From assembly GCA_030705955.1 (NCBI GenBank), contig JAUZPL010000027.1:1-49956 (forward strand): a DNA stretch of 49,956 nucleotides, in the 5' to 3' direction. The translations under genes and the position numbers were made by a program. Each line of letters opens with the position of its first letter. Position 1 is the stretch's first letter. Source of the stretch: Bacillota bacterium. Its GTDB lineage: Bacteria; Bacillota; Bacilli; Bacillales; Cytobacillaceae. The notes beneath the pieces are model-generated. The model did not search any database. It saw nothing but the letters and a program-made list of their open reading frames with translations, and had not been told where the DNA came from. Shown piece after piece: positions 9,304 through 18,168 of this stretch.

Positions 9304-9450
9304 ATGGAAAAAATAAAAATTGTAAAGGTAAGTTACTCAGAAGAACTTCAAGAAGAATCAGAGCAAGCTATTAAAATGCTTATTGAAAAAATATTAATCA
9401 AGGAATTGGATTTTGACTCAGAAATTCAGGGAATCATCCTTTCCGACTAA
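9304..9450 (+). CDS. Small acidic protein (48 aa) preceding the recombinases
   Basis: ATG 9304 lies behind AGGGGGTATCAAAA and the frame ends in TAA at 9448-9450. The protein begins MEKIKIVKVSYSEELQEESE and is strongly acidic. Twenty-one nucleotides separate it from the first serine recombinase. The family is unknown. Its placement suggests an accessory factor of the recombination module. Confidence 0.6.
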   Translation: MEKIKIVKVSYSEELQEESEQAIKMLIEKILIKELDFDSEIQGIILSD

Positions 9451-9471
9451 ATAAAAAAGGAGGAAGGCAAA

Positions 9472-10857
9472 ATGAAATACGTTGTCCTATATAGTAGGGT
9501 TAGTACGGAAGAACAAAATGAACAGATGCAACTTGCAGCGGCGCAAAACTACATTAAAGGCATTCCGACTGAACAACTCATCAAATTAACTGACCATGGT
9601 GTCTCTGCTTTAAAAGTGGAAATGAAACAACGTCCCAACTTTAAAAAACTGCTTGATCTTATTGAACAAGATAAAGTATCAACCTTAGTTGTCTATCATC
9701 GTGATCGACTTGCACGAAATTTTTATGAATATATAGATATTGTTAGATCAATTGTCCAACATGAGGTAGAGGTTATTTTTACAAGTTTTAAGTGCTCCCC
9801 TTTCACTTATGATATACAAATTGAGGGGATATATGGAATTTTATCTCAGCAAGAAGGAGCAAATATTGACAAGAGAACCAGGGATGCACAAGCTCTCTAT
9901 CCAAATACTATTATCGGATATGAGGTAATAAAAGATAAAAGTTCCAAAAAAAAGGCCTATCAAATAGATTCCAATTATTCAGCAAAAATTAAAGAAATGT
10001 TTCTAAGCATATCTGAAGTAACATCTAAGGAGGACTTTTTCTCTCTTCTTGAAAAATATAAACGTTTATTTAAACGAAAAAACACAGATAAAGTCCTTAC
10101 CCTTCTTCAAAAACCATTTTATGCTGGTTTAAAAGAAAATGGCGGGTACTATACCAACCTTGATCACGCTCCCACCATTATAGACCCGCAACTTTTTTAT
10201 AAAGTTCAAGAGGTAATTACTTTTTATGATGAGGATTATTCACTTGAAAAAGTAAAGGAAGCAGTCGAAAAACTCTTTACCCCTACTTGTGGGGTTTGCG
10301 GTTCGAAAATGGTTTATCCAAAGAAACGATTGGGGCAAGAAGGAATGTTCTGTTGCTCGAAAGACCACAAAAACAAAAAAGTGATGATTCCATATGGCGA
10401 ATTGGAAGAGTGTTTGGTGACAACTACAGAAGAATATTTAAATAATCTTAATCTTAAACAAATTGAATGGTGCTGCCATAACTTTCTTCATAAAAATATA
10501 AATCAATTACAGCAAGAGGCAAGTTCAAAGACAAATCAAATGAAGAAACTCTACTTAAAAATTGCTTTACATGGTCACAGTTTAAGTTCTAAAAAATTCA
10601 TGAATGAGCTGTCTTTAATAGAAAAAGAGGTGAAGTCCATAAAAGTAAAATTGGAGAAATGTATAAAAGGAAAGGATGAAATGAAGAGTCTAATCAAATT
10701 AATCAAATCTTCTTTACAACGGGAAATGACAAAAAGTGAAAAATTAGACTTGAGCCAAAAGTTTTTTCCAAACATTAGCATTTACCCTGACAAATTCGTT
10801 ATTGATGCCACGTATAGCCAGTTCATAAAGGAAGGTGAGCTATTCAATGCAAACTAA
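9472..10857 (+). CDS. Large serine recombinase 1
   Basis: This 461-residue site-specific recombinase breaks and rejoins DNA at attachment sites through a covalent phosphoserine link. The N-terminal catalytic domain carries VLYSRVSTEEQ with the nucleophilic serine near residue 10, and YHRDRLARN near 85-93 with the conserved Asp and Arg residues. A zinc-ribbon-like cysteine cluster (CGVCGSKM ... CC) is near 273-300, followed by a coiled-coil C-terminus, as in integrases of the phiC31 group. The ribosome binding site is AAAAAGGAGGAAGG. Its last 11 nucleotides overlap the next recombinase, so the two are translationally coupled. Confidence 0.9.
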   Translation: MKYVVLYSRVSTEEQNEQMQLAAAQNYIKGIPTEQLIKLTDHGVSALKVEMKQRPNFKKLLDLIEQDKVSTLVVYHRDRLARNFYEYIDIVRSIVQHEVEVIFTSFKCSPFTYDIQIEGIYGILSQQEGANIDKRTRDAQALYPNTIIGYEVIKDKSSKKKAYQIDSNYSAKIKEMFLSISEVTSKEDFFSLLEKYKRLFKRKNTDKVLTLLQKPFYAGLKENGGYYTNLDHAPTIIDPQLFYKVQEVITFYDEDYSLEKVKEAVEKLFTPTCGVCGSKMVYPKKRLGQEGMFCCSKDHKNKKVMIPYGELEECLVTTTEEYLNNLNLKQIEWCCHNFLHKNINQLQQEASSKTNQMKKLYLKIALHGHSLSSKKFMNELSLIEKEVKSIKVKLEKCIKGKDEMKSLIKLIKSSLQREMTKSEKLDLSQKFFPNISIYPDKFVIDATYSQFIKEGELFNAN

Positions 10858-12376
10858 AAATGCATGTGGATACCTAAGAATATCTAGTAACAAACAAAGC
10901 AAAAATAATTCCTTTGATATTCAAAAGGCGGAGATAGAAGCTCGCGCAAATAAAGAAGGATATACTATCGTCTGTTGGATAAGAGATAAAGGAGTTAGTG
11001 CTTATAATACTGATGCATTGGATCGGCCTGGAATTTTCGAACTACTTAAATTAATTGAAAATGACAATTCTATCGAAGCCCTATTTTTCTATGAAGAAAG
11101 TCGACTTGACCGACAAATAGATAAATTTGTAAATGGAGTTTTTAAACTAATAAAAAGTAAGAAAAAACACTTTAAATTCTTTAACTCTAAAGAGTTTGAA
11201 GGTGAGTGGGATCCAAATAATGTGCAAGCTCAGATTAACTTAATCGCTGCCTATAGTGAATCTGCTGTAAAATCAAAACGGGCAAAAGATGCTCAAAAAA
11301 AACTATTAAACAATGAAGGAATTAGTAAAAGACCCGGTTCAAGGCCGCCTTTTGGTTTTAATTGGGATATAGAAGCGAAAGTTTTGGAACCTAATGAAGA
11401 TAGAACCACAGTCGTATTCATTTTTTATTTAGCCGCTTGGGGGTATGGAGATAAAAGAATCGCGGAGATTTTAAATGCCTCCAGTATTCCCTCCCCTAAA
11501 GGTGGTAAATGGCGTTCAAGCACTGTGGATAATATCCTCAATAACTTAAGCTATGCGGGCCATTTGGCTTGGAATGTTAGAAAAAGCATTCATAATAGTA
11601 CCAGAAAGCCAATTGATGAAATCGATATTTTTAAAAATAACCATCCCCCCATTGTCCCAAGCCACTTCTGGGCATTAATTCGCCAATTGAGGGAATTAAA
11701 AAAGGATTATGGAAAATTTGATACCTCGTTTGTATTTCGAAACTTGATTTATTGTAAACATTGTGGTCAACAACTATTAACAAAAGACATGAGCCCAGCA
11801 AAATCCACAATAAAGTATTTATCTTACAGTTGCCCCCAATGTAAAACTAAAATAAACGCGGAGAAAATTCATGATGAACTATTTAAAAGGATAGGTGGAG
11901 ACCTTTACAAACAAAGTAACGAGATGGAAAGATATTCTGATAAAGTTTTAATCTCTTGGAGGAATAAATTAACCGATAAAATTCAGGAATTGAATGATAA
12001 ACTCAAAGTTATTGACTTTAATGAAGAACAGGAGAAGAAAAAGCGGAAATTAAATGCCAAATTACCCAAATTTGAAAAAATTTATCTTATTGCAAAAAGG
12101 CAAATAAAAGAAACAAAAGAAAAAGTAATTATCAGTTTGGAAACTGTTACTACCCTTTTGAATGATGAAAAACTAAAACTTTTTTACAAATGGTTTAAGG
12201 ACATGGAGATTACGAATATGAGTAATACCGAAAAAAGAACGATTGCATTATTATTTCTTAAAAGGGTTGAGATTGATTTAGAAAAAAATGAAGTGGTTAA
12301 TCTTGAGTATCGGCTTACACCTTTTATTGAACTGGAAACAACGATTGGACAAATAACCGAATTTAAAGTTCAGTAA
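10847..12376 (+). CDS. Large serine recombinase 2
   Basis: This 509-residue recombinase follows the same plan: catalytic domain with CGYLRISSNKQ (serine present), recombinase domain with GSRPPFGFNW near 165, zinc ribbon CKHCGQQL ... CPQC near 303-332, and a coiled coil. ATG 10847 is preferred over GTG 10835 because GGAAGGTGA lies at the right distance. The site equivalent to DRLAR in its partner reads YEESRLDR here, so the conserved active-site Asp is replaced by Ser. A pair of adjacent large serine recombinases recalls CcrA/CcrB of staphylococcal SCC elements; cooperation is inferred. Confidence 0.88.
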   Translation: MQTKNACGYLRISSNKQSKNNSFDIQKAEIEARANKEGYTIVCWIRDKGVSAYNTDALDRPGIFELLKLIENDNSIEALFFYEESRLDRQIDKFVNGVFKLIKSKKKHFKFFNSKEFEGEWDPNNVQAQINLIAAYSESAVKSKRAKDAQKKLLNNEGISKRPGSRPPFGFNWDIEAKVLEPNEDRTTVVFIFYLAAWGYGDKRIAEILNASSIPSPKGGKWRSSTVDNILNNLSYAGHLAWNVRKSIHNSTRKPIDEIDIFKNNHPPIVPSHFWALIRQLRELKKDYGKFDTSFVFRNLIYCKHCGQQLLTKDMSPAKSTIKYLSYSCPQCKTKINAEKIHDELFKRIGGDLYKQSNEMERYSDKVLISWRNKLTDKIQELNDKLKVIDFNEEQEKKKRKLNAKLPKFEKIYLIAKRQIKETKEKVIISLETVTTLLNDEKLKLFYKWFKDMEITNMSNTEKRTIALLFLKRVEIDLEKNEVVNLEYRLTPFIELETTIGQITEFKVQ

Positions 12377-12434
12377 CTGGTTACAAAACCGAATGAGAGT
12401 AAAGTGATTTGACAAATGAAATATGCAACGATTA

Positions 12435-12463
12435 AAAAAAGCCTTGTTATCAAGGCTTTTTGG
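12435..12463 (+). terminator. Terminator of the recombinase operon
   Basis: AAAAAGCCTTG and its complement form an 11-bp stem with a TTAT loop and a T run, 59 nt after the recombinase stop codon. Confidence 0.8.
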
Positions 12464-12486
12464 GTATACCCTTTCGGTAAAATGTC

Positions 12487-12506
12487 CGTCTAGGGATCCC
12501 TAGACG
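12487..12506. repeat. 20-bp perfect palindrome, possible recombinase site
   Basis: CGTCTAGGGATCCCTAGACG is a perfect 20-bp palindrome just after the terminator of the serine recombinase operon. Attachment sites of serine integrases lie beside their genes and have dyad symmetry, so this is a candidate att half or core. It is not followed by a T run, so it is not a terminator. Confidence 0.5.
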
Positions 12507-12587
12507 AGTATAAAGCCGAAATAAATATTTATAGAGTGGCTAGAAAACCGAATAATATATCCAATTAACATATACAATTTTTCATTA

Positions 12588-12611
12588 TTGCTACAGGTAG
12601 TCGGTGTCGAA
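12588..12611 (+). repeat. 24-nt imperfect direct repeat, left copy
   Basis: This segment matches 17775-17798 at 21 of 24 positions in the same orientation; the shared part includes ACAGGT and GTCGAA. The two copies enclose the Hachiman operon. Both can be read as coding (LLQVVGVE here, LIQVVGVE there), so they may be att-like repeats or tails of two related decayed genes. Confidence 0.5.
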
Positions 12612-12864
12612 CCAAGATTTAATAAAATAATGGAAAAGCATGACCAATTCATTGAGTAAGGGTATAATTTGAGGTAGTCGTGTTATCCAAAAATTAATGA
12701 AATTCCAACAAACGTTGAATTTATTGATTTTATAGGCTTGAAGATTTTTTACCGGACTCAAAATCTTGTTCCTTCTGTAGTGTACTTCATTTATTCGTGC
12801 TTCTTCCAGTTGATTATATTAACCAACAAACCGATATTGAATTTTTCCTTCCTTCATAAGTTGA

Positions 12865-13044
12865 ACATGTGCTAATTGTTTAAGTGAAATCTCAATCAAA
12901 GAGCATGAAGGATATTGGGCAGCCCAAAATCTTCATGTAAAGATACATAGAGAGAAGTTTTGCCCTGAATGGTGTGTAAACAAGTATATCGATGAACATA
13001 AACAAATTGCGATTAAAGAAAGACGAACTCGTTATGGATTATAA
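12865..13044 (+). pseudogene. 5'-truncated zinc-finger-like gene fragment
   Basis: An open frame of 59 codons begins right after a stop and has no usable start. It encodes CANC near its beginning and KFCPEWC in the middle, a likely zinc-binding pair, and ends RRTRYGL at TAA 13042-13044. A hairpin follows 5 nt later. It looks like the end of a small phage or plasmid gene that lost its front. Confidence 0.4.
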
Positions 13045-13049
13045 AAGAA

Positions 13050-13076
13050 TCACCTCGATATCCTGTATCGAGGTGA
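13050..13076. terminator. Stem-loop after the zinc-finger fragment
   Basis: TCACCTCGATA and its complement form an 11-bp perfect stem with a 5-nt loop. The T run is poor, so termination may be weak. Confidence 0.5.
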
Positions 13077-13233
13077 CAATTTGACCCTAGTTTTCAATAT
13101 ATAATCTCTTAAACTCATTTGCGAATTTTTTAAAAAAATCTCTATCAAGAGCAGTCACACCCAGTACTAAAAATAATGATAAAAATTTTTCCAAAAAAAA
13201 TATCTGAAAATAACTACTCCAAAACAGATTAAA

Positions 13234-13416
13234 TTATATTTTATATATTTTTTTAATATTTATAGCAAGGTTATACCTACGTTCCTCATTTTTCCACAAT
13301 ACATCTACCTCACATTTCGGACAAAAAAGTTCTATTTTATTTCGGCCTTTCGTCAAACGGTCTTGACACACTTTTTTATGAATGTAACAAAATCTCTCCC
13401 ATAAAAAGACCTCCAT
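13234..13416 (-). CDS. Possible small zinc-ribbon protein downstream of hamB (60 aa)
   Basis: The frame contains FCYIHKKVC and FCPKCEVDV, a possible four-cysteine zinc site. The start is doubtful: the ATG at 13416 has no clear ribosome binding site, and the good GGAGGT nearby points to a different frame that stops after eight codons. It lies 71 nt downstream of hamB on the same strand. It may be a frameshifted remnant. Confidence 0.4.
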   Translation of the reverse strand: MEVFLWERFCYIHKKVCQDRLTKGRNKIELFCPKCEVDVLWKNEERRYNLAINIKKIYKI

Positions 13417-13487
13417 TAACAGGAAGTTAGCAAAATAAAATTAACTAAAAGACACCTTGATTCTCATAACCAAGGTGTTCAGGGTCA

Positions 13488-15941
13488 TTAATAAGAAAAG
13501 TATTTTTCCATTTCAAATTGGTAAAAACCATTTAAATTATTTTTGTATTCTAGGAAATCGACATTAACTTCTAAATTATTATTTTCATCTAAATTAATAT
13601 TTTTAAGCTGTTCATCTTTTTGCAGTCTTGCAATTAAGCTAAATGAGAGACCTGTTTTTAATAAATCGATTTTTTTATTATCATTTGTTCCATATATAGC
13701 GTCATTGTATTCTTCTTCTGTTATCAGATTTAACTCATATAGAACTACAATTAATCTATTTAATTTATAGCTTATAAAGTCATCCTCAATTTTTAATTTT
13801 ATTATTGCTAGATTTATTAACTCAGCATCATTTTTAGTTGATAAATCTACAAAAACTTCTTGTATTCTATCCTGGTAATTTTCTGTTCGGATAGCTTTTT
13901 CTCCATAACTGATTCCAATATATAGATCGGCCGAACCATCTTTAATACGTCTTTTAAAATAACTGTATGTGCTATTAATATTCTCTTTCAAAGAATTTGA
14001 TCTTCTGGCAAGGTGTCCACGGTAATAGTTACGCGCTTTTTTGTATTTTAACCGATATATTGCGTAATCAGATATTGTAGTTCTTTCTATTTTGCAAATG
14101 AATAAAATATAAACCTTTTGTACTATATTCATCTTTTTCCATAATGAAGATTTTTTGCAAAACTCTATTCTTTTGATTACTTTTTCTAAATATTTATTAT
14201 CAATTGAAACCAAAGATTCTAAACCACATCGTATAAATAGCCTTTTTAAATTTTCTAATTCATCTAGTGACTCTGTTAAAATAAAATCTTCATTTTCCTT
14301 AATAATTTGAATTTTTTCTTTAACGCTTTCCTTCTTGATTTTATCAATGTCAAATTCAACTAAAATAGGATTTTCAATTTTATCTAAAAAAATATTACTC
14401 CTTAACTTTTTAATTAAATTTTCCATCTTATTTCCTTGTTTATTATATTTACTATTAAGAAAGTGAACTTGTGGTAACAATCTGTTCAATTGATTTGATT
14501 CCACGTTAAATATCTCGTTCAACCTGTTTACTCTACCTATTAAGTTTGTAGCTTGCTTTTCTTTTAGCCCATTTGAATGCATGATAAATAGAGTATCAAT
14601 AGGTAGATTAATACCTTCTAATATTACCTTGTTTGCAATGGCATAATTTAAGTCAGAATTAGTTTTGAATTGAAACTCCAAATATTCTTTAATTGAATCA
14701 GGCATTCTTCCATGTAAATATATAATCCCCTTTTTTAACAACTCGATAACATAAAAATCTTTATGGACTAATTCCTCTAATTCTTTAATTAGTTTTTCTG
14801 TACTACTAGTTAATTTTTTATCAGGCAGATTACTGTAAAATTCTTTTGAGAACTCTTCAATTTTCCTAGGTGCCATATGGTAGATAAAGTTTTTATTACC
14901 CCTTTTTAATTTTATATATGTAATATATCCAGCTTCATTTTTCTCATTTCTTATTTCTTCAGAAGGGTAAAATTCATTTACAAACCTGTTGTATATGAAT
15001 ACTTTTTGGTTCTCTCTATATTCATATATTTCTGGTTCCTTCATATTGTATTCTATCTTTTGTTCCACAATATTATCCTGAAAATCTAATCTCAGATTAT
15101 TACTTTTATTTATCAATGGAGATAGATAAATAGTCTTTTGCTTATTATTTCTGCGTGCATTATACCTTAAAAGCCTTGAAAGCAATATGCTTCTGGGACT
15201 TTTTTCAAATAAATTGTGAGCTTCATCGATATAAAGAATATCAAAAGCAATATCTTCATTTTTCTCTAATAACCTTAATGCCCTTTCCTGAGTTAATACT
15301 CCAACAAAACTTTCTTCTTTTCTATACATTTCGTCGTGGATAATTATTTTACGTTTTAAATTCGCTTTTCTCAACAACCTATAGGTTTGAACCAAAAGCG
15401 ATTTAGTTGGTACAATAATTGCTATTTTACTTTTCACACCTAAATTATTTTTTATGTGTTCGAAAATTAATGAGCTCTTTCCAAAAGAAGTGGGAGCAAT
15501 ATAACTTATATGTTGATCATTTGAGTTTAATAAGTTAATTCTCTTTTGCTTCTGTTCTAGTGTTTCAGTATAGTTTTCGTGCCTATATTCATCTAATTGT
15601 ATACCTGCGAGTGTATCTGCTAATTTTATATCGGGTAATAATTCTTTTTGATTTATTTCTTTGGCTATTGGATAAAAGCCAAAGTTGATTGCAAAGTCAT
15701 AAAGTGGTCTATAATCATGATAAGTTGTTGAATATTTAAGAATTATATAATAAGCGAATTCGAGATAAGCAGCGTTTCTGCTATCAGATTCGAAACTTTT
15801 AATAAATATTATTGCTACAGACAATAGGTACGTTTTTTCCTTATTTGTTAATTCTTCCTCCAACGTTAGTTTTTTCATAGTCTCTTTAAACAAGGGAATT
15901 TTATTTACGTTTGTTAACTGGGCTTTTTGCTTGCTGTTCAT
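13488..15941 (-). CDS. hamB: Hachiman helicase HamB
   Basis: This 817-residue SF2 helicase has motif I as APTSFGKSSLIFE (about 146-158), a DEAH box in YIDEAHNLFE (about 237) and motif VI in NLIGRVNRL (about 465). The unusual SFGKS Walker A and the arrangement directly after hamA identify it as HamB, the helicase of the two-gene Hachiman anti-phage system. HamB holds HamA in check and senses DNA damage or single-stranded DNA during infection. The start is ATG 15941, four nucleotides behind GGGAGGAT, so it overlaps the end of hamA by 41 nt and is translationally coupled. The long helical C-terminus (about 480-817) is typical. Confidence 0.88.
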   Translation of the reverse strand: MNSKQKAQLTNVNKIPLFKETMKKLTLEEELTNKEKTYLLSVAIIFIKSFESDSRNAAYLEFAYYIILKYSTTYHDYRPLYDFAINFGFYPIAKEINQKELLPDIKLADTLAGIQLDEYRHENYTETLEQKQKRINLLNSNDQHISYIAPTSFGKSSLIFEHIKNNLGVKSKIAIIVPTKSLLVQTYRLLRKANLKRKIIIHDEMYRKEESFVGVLTQERALRLLEKNEDIAFDILYIDEAHNLFEKSPRSILLSRLLRYNARRNNKQKTIYLSPLINKSNNLRLDFQDNIVEQKIEYNMKEPEIYEYRENQKVFIYNRFVNEFYPSEEIRNEKNEAGYITYIKLKRGNKNFIYHMAPRKIEEFSKEFYSNLPDKKLTSSTEKLIKELEELVHKDFYVIELLKKGIIYLHGRMPDSIKEYLEFQFKTNSDLNYAIANKVILEGINLPIDTLFIMHSNGLKEKQATNLIGRVNRLNEIFNVESNQLNRLLPQVHFLNSKYNKQGNKMENLIKKLRSNIFLDKIENPILVEFDIDKIKKESVKEKIQIIKENEDFILTESLDELENLKRLFIRCGLESLVSIDNKYLEKVIKRIEFCKKSSLWKKMNIVQKVYILFICKIERTTISDYAIYRLKYKKARNYYRGHLARRSNSLKENINSTYSYFKRRIKDGSADLYIGISYGEKAIRTENYQDRIQEVFVDLSTKNDAELINLAIIKLKIEDDFISYKLNRLIVVLYELNLITEEEYNDAIYGTNDNKKIDLLKTGLSFSLIARLQKDEQLKNINLDENNNLEVNVDFLEYKNNLNGFYQFEMEKYFSY

Positions 15942-16725
15942 TGCTATCCTCCCTTTTAGGAACACCTAAGAAATCCATGAATAAGTCCAAAGATTTTTTC
16001 GTACAACAAATAATCATCAATTTCTTATAACTAAATTTTGGGATTAACTTTAAAACCTTCTTATGTATATCATTTACATCATAATCTTCCCAATCCCCAT
16101 TAAGAAATACAGTTGCTGCTGGTATTATGTTAAAACTCTCAGGAGAATGATATTTCTTTAGAACAAAGTCATCAGAGAAGCTTTGTAATATTGATAAAAT
16201 AGTTTCCTTTGAATCTACATCTTTTGAATTAGCATGCTGATAGGCATTTTGCCAAGGGTCATTTTTTGCTTCACCGTTCAATTGTTTCTTCAAACTTTTA
16301 TATGCCTCGCTTATTTTATCTGAATGAGACACATTTTCAGATCTTGCGTTTCCAGATTTGCTGTCTAGAATCCATTCCTCATTATCACGGGAGTAGAAAC
16401 CATCAAATCCTTTTTTAGGGGATGCGTCCTCCATATTTAAAAACATACACTCTTGCCTATAATTTATACTTCGTAAATACAAATGCATGAAAAATTCAGC
16501 CGTAGTCCCATTTCTACCCCTTTCATCTTTTCCTAAGAAGTAACCGTGGGCAACCTTTTTAATAATTTCTATAGATGTTTTGTTTTTGTGACCTCTGCAA
16601 ATACTTACAAAACTCTCATTTATAAAATCGACCATTTTTTTATCAAATTCCTTGATGTCAATATAATGAAGTTCTGCATTTTTATCTATAGCGATTATTT
16701 GAGTGTTGAAAATACTTTCACTCAC
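15901..16725 (-). CDS. hamA: Hachiman nuclease HamA (DUF1837)
   Basis: This 274-residue protein belongs to DUF1837. The nuclease core reads GFDGFY then WILDSKSGN (about 105-123), giving the D ... D-x-K arrangement of the PD-(D/E)XK fold. When released by HamB, HamA degrades DNA without sequence preference and causes abortive infection. The start is GTG 16725 (VSESIFNTQ) behind GAGGGTGAACCAA; the open frame extends 19 codons further upstream, but no ribosome binding site supports that. With hamB it forms a complete system. Its flanks are gene debris, so the pair was acquired as a unit. Confidence 0.88.
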   Translation of the reverse strand: MSESIFNTQIIAIDKNAELHYIDIKEFDKKMVDFINESFVSICRGHKNKTSIEIIKKVAHGYFLGKDERGRNGTTAEFFMHLYLRSINYRQECMFLNMEDASPKKGFDGFYSRDNEEWILDSKSGNARSENVSHSDKISEAYKSLKKQLNGEAKNDPWQNAYQHANSKDVDSKETILSILQSFSDDFVLKKYHSPESFNIIPAATVFLNGDWEDYDVNDIHKKVLKLIPKFSYKKLMIICCTKKSLDLFMDFLGVPKREDSNEQQAKSPVNKRK

Positions 16726-17043
16726 TTGGTTCACCCTCTTTACAGGAATAGATTTATGGAGAAATGTATCTATTGGTGACACTTAGTAATATTTGGTATC
16801 CATACATATTGTAACAATAATAGACTACTTGTGGAAAGTTTTTTATATTTTTCAAATTACTTTCAACTGGTTTTGGGTCAATTTGAATGCGCGCTAAAAG
16901 TGAAATATCCCCCGTTATTTCCGTGTTTTTCAACTTTTTATGCAAAAACTTATTGTATAGTAATGGATTCTTCATTTGATGTCTTAGACTATCTTCCGTA
17001 TGAATCCGTAGCTTAGTTCATCACAACCTAAGCTCGAAAGCAT
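16726..17043. other. Upstream region of the Hachiman operon
   Basis: About 318 nt. It should hold the hamAB promoter, but no convincing -35/-10 pair can be chosen. The minus strand has a 73-codon open frame (16754-16975) without a ribosome binding site or family resemblance. A weak inverted repeat (AGCTTAG with CTAAGCT) lies at about 17010-17035. Confidence 0.4.
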
Positions 17044-17226
17044 TTAGTTAGTACGTTCTAAGATGTATATTCTATCCTTCTTAAGGATTCGCCAGTTAGT
17101 CAACTCGTTGTAGCCTTTAGCAATAATTTTTACAGCAGCAAATTTGAATGCTTCTTCTCCAATCTCTTCACGAATCTGTTTCAAATGATATAACTTCTCT
17201 TGAGTGCTAATGTTGTTACACAATTA
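17044..17226 (-). pseudogene. Fragment of a small phage-type gene
   Basis: The minus strand is open for about 58 codons and reads STQEKLYHLKQIREEIGEEA and further TNWRILKKDRIYILERTN before TAA at 17044-17046. There is no proper start; a stop codon lies just before the open stretch. It directly follows the tail-tube remnant and its terminator. I cannot name it. It probably belongs to the same decayed prophage segment. Confidence 0.4.
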
Positions 17227-17257
17227 GAAACTAAGTTCTAGTGTAAATCCTAAAATA

Positions 17258-17292
17258 AAAACAAGACTAAGAGCATCAACCCTTAGTCTCGT
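17258..17292 (-). terminator. Terminator downstream of the tail-tube remnant
   Basis: On the minus strand, GAGACTAAGGG pairs with CTCTTAGTCTT across a short loop and is followed by GTTTTTATTTT. It ends the transcript of the decayed tail gene, two nucleotides after its stop region. Confidence 0.7.
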
Positions 17293-17295
17293 TCA

Positions 17296-17712
17296 TCAGC
17301 TATAAAATTTTTGCACCATTACAGTATTCAGCGCTCCAGAACCTTGAATACTGATAGAGTAAGTTACTAGATCGTCAAAAGGAATTTCTAGGCTGAAGTT
17401 AGTTAGAGTAGCATTGCCTTCAGACTTAGTTCCAGATGTCATTTGGTTGAAACATCAACTTTGTTCGACTTAATGAATGCTGTTTCTAACAGACCATAAG
17501 CAGCATCAGATTCAACGAAAGCTCCGTCATAGTCTGCTCCACTCTTTGAAACATTACATGTTTTCTTTCCAGAAACCAGCAGTGTCTTTTGAAGTAGCAT
17601 CAATTGACTCACCCGAACGAGAAAGAGTTGCGTTCCTCTGTCCAGCAAGAAGCTTTCCAGTTGTTGAATCTTTTATATATACTTTACATTTCATCCCGGT
17701 GATTTTAGCCAT
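17296..17712 (-). pseudogene. Frameshifted phage major tail (tail-tube) protein gene
   Basis: Translation in successive frames gives MAKITGMKCKVYIKDSTTGK ... SKDTAGFWKENM, then DGAFVESDAAYGLLETAFIK, then SGTKSEGNATLTNFSLEIPF ... YSISIQGSGAL. This order matches the major tail protein of TP901-1-type siphophages, which assembles the tail tube. At least two frameshifts and an early stop break it. The original start (ATG 17712) still has AAAGGAAGTAAT in front. It is a relic of a prophage; no other structural genes remain nearby. Confidence 0.75.
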
Positions 17713-17774
17713 GAATATTACTTCCTTTATAATATAAGAATAAAGGACCTAGCAACAACGATTCATAAGGCTTT

Positions 17775-17798
17775 TTGATACAGGTGGTCGGGGTCGAA
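17775..17798 (+). repeat. 24-nt imperfect direct repeat, right copy
   Basis: Matches 12588-12611 with three mismatches, same orientation, on the far side of the Hachiman operon and the tail-tube remnant. Confidence 0.5.
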
Positions 17799-18168
17799 AA
17801 TAGGTTAGAATGATTTTTATAAGGCTCTACGTGAACAATATATAAAATTTGTGTAAACGGTTTGGATCTAGAATTCCCTAAGAGAATGTATTTTCTCACC
17901 TTTTTGTAAAATTAAAATTTAATTCGGATTTTAACAACATTTTTATACTTATTTGTATCTTGAAATAAAAAAATTTAATAATGAATAATCTAAGTGGCTT
18001 AAATTGTAACAGTACTGGAAAAAATAACGCTAGAAAAATTGTTATAAATTTATTTTTCTTTTAAATTTGGATAATTCTTTTATCAATACTCAGAAACAAA
18101 AAACAATAATTTACATCTATATACAAAAAGCTATTTGAATTACGGAAAAATAATTAGCCTTCTTCTTT
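17799..18168. other. Intergenic, AT-rich, no gene seen
   Basis: About 370 nt after the repeat copy. A short frame that would continue the repeat's reading (NDFYKALREQYIKF, then stop near 17855) needs a one-base shift. No terminator of good quality follows the DUF3307 gene here. Confidence 0.45.

Larger units (their letters stand above)
12464..13233. other. Intergenic region with gene debris
   Basis: Between the recombinase terminator and the next gene lie a palindrome (12487-12506), a direct repeat copy (12588-12611) and a zinc-finger gene fragment (12865-13044). At about 12702-12859 the minus strand gives short decayed frames (MKEGKIQYRFVG and then a stop). No intact gene is supported. Confidence 0.5.

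Noticed and set aside
16754-16975. 73-codon minus-strand frame upstream of hamA
   Set aside because: No ribosome binding site and no family resemblance; more likely the leader/promoter region of hamAB.
17436-17737. Short plus- and minus-strand open frames around 17440-17740
   Set aside because: These are pieces or shadows of the frameshifted tail-tube gene and not separate genes.
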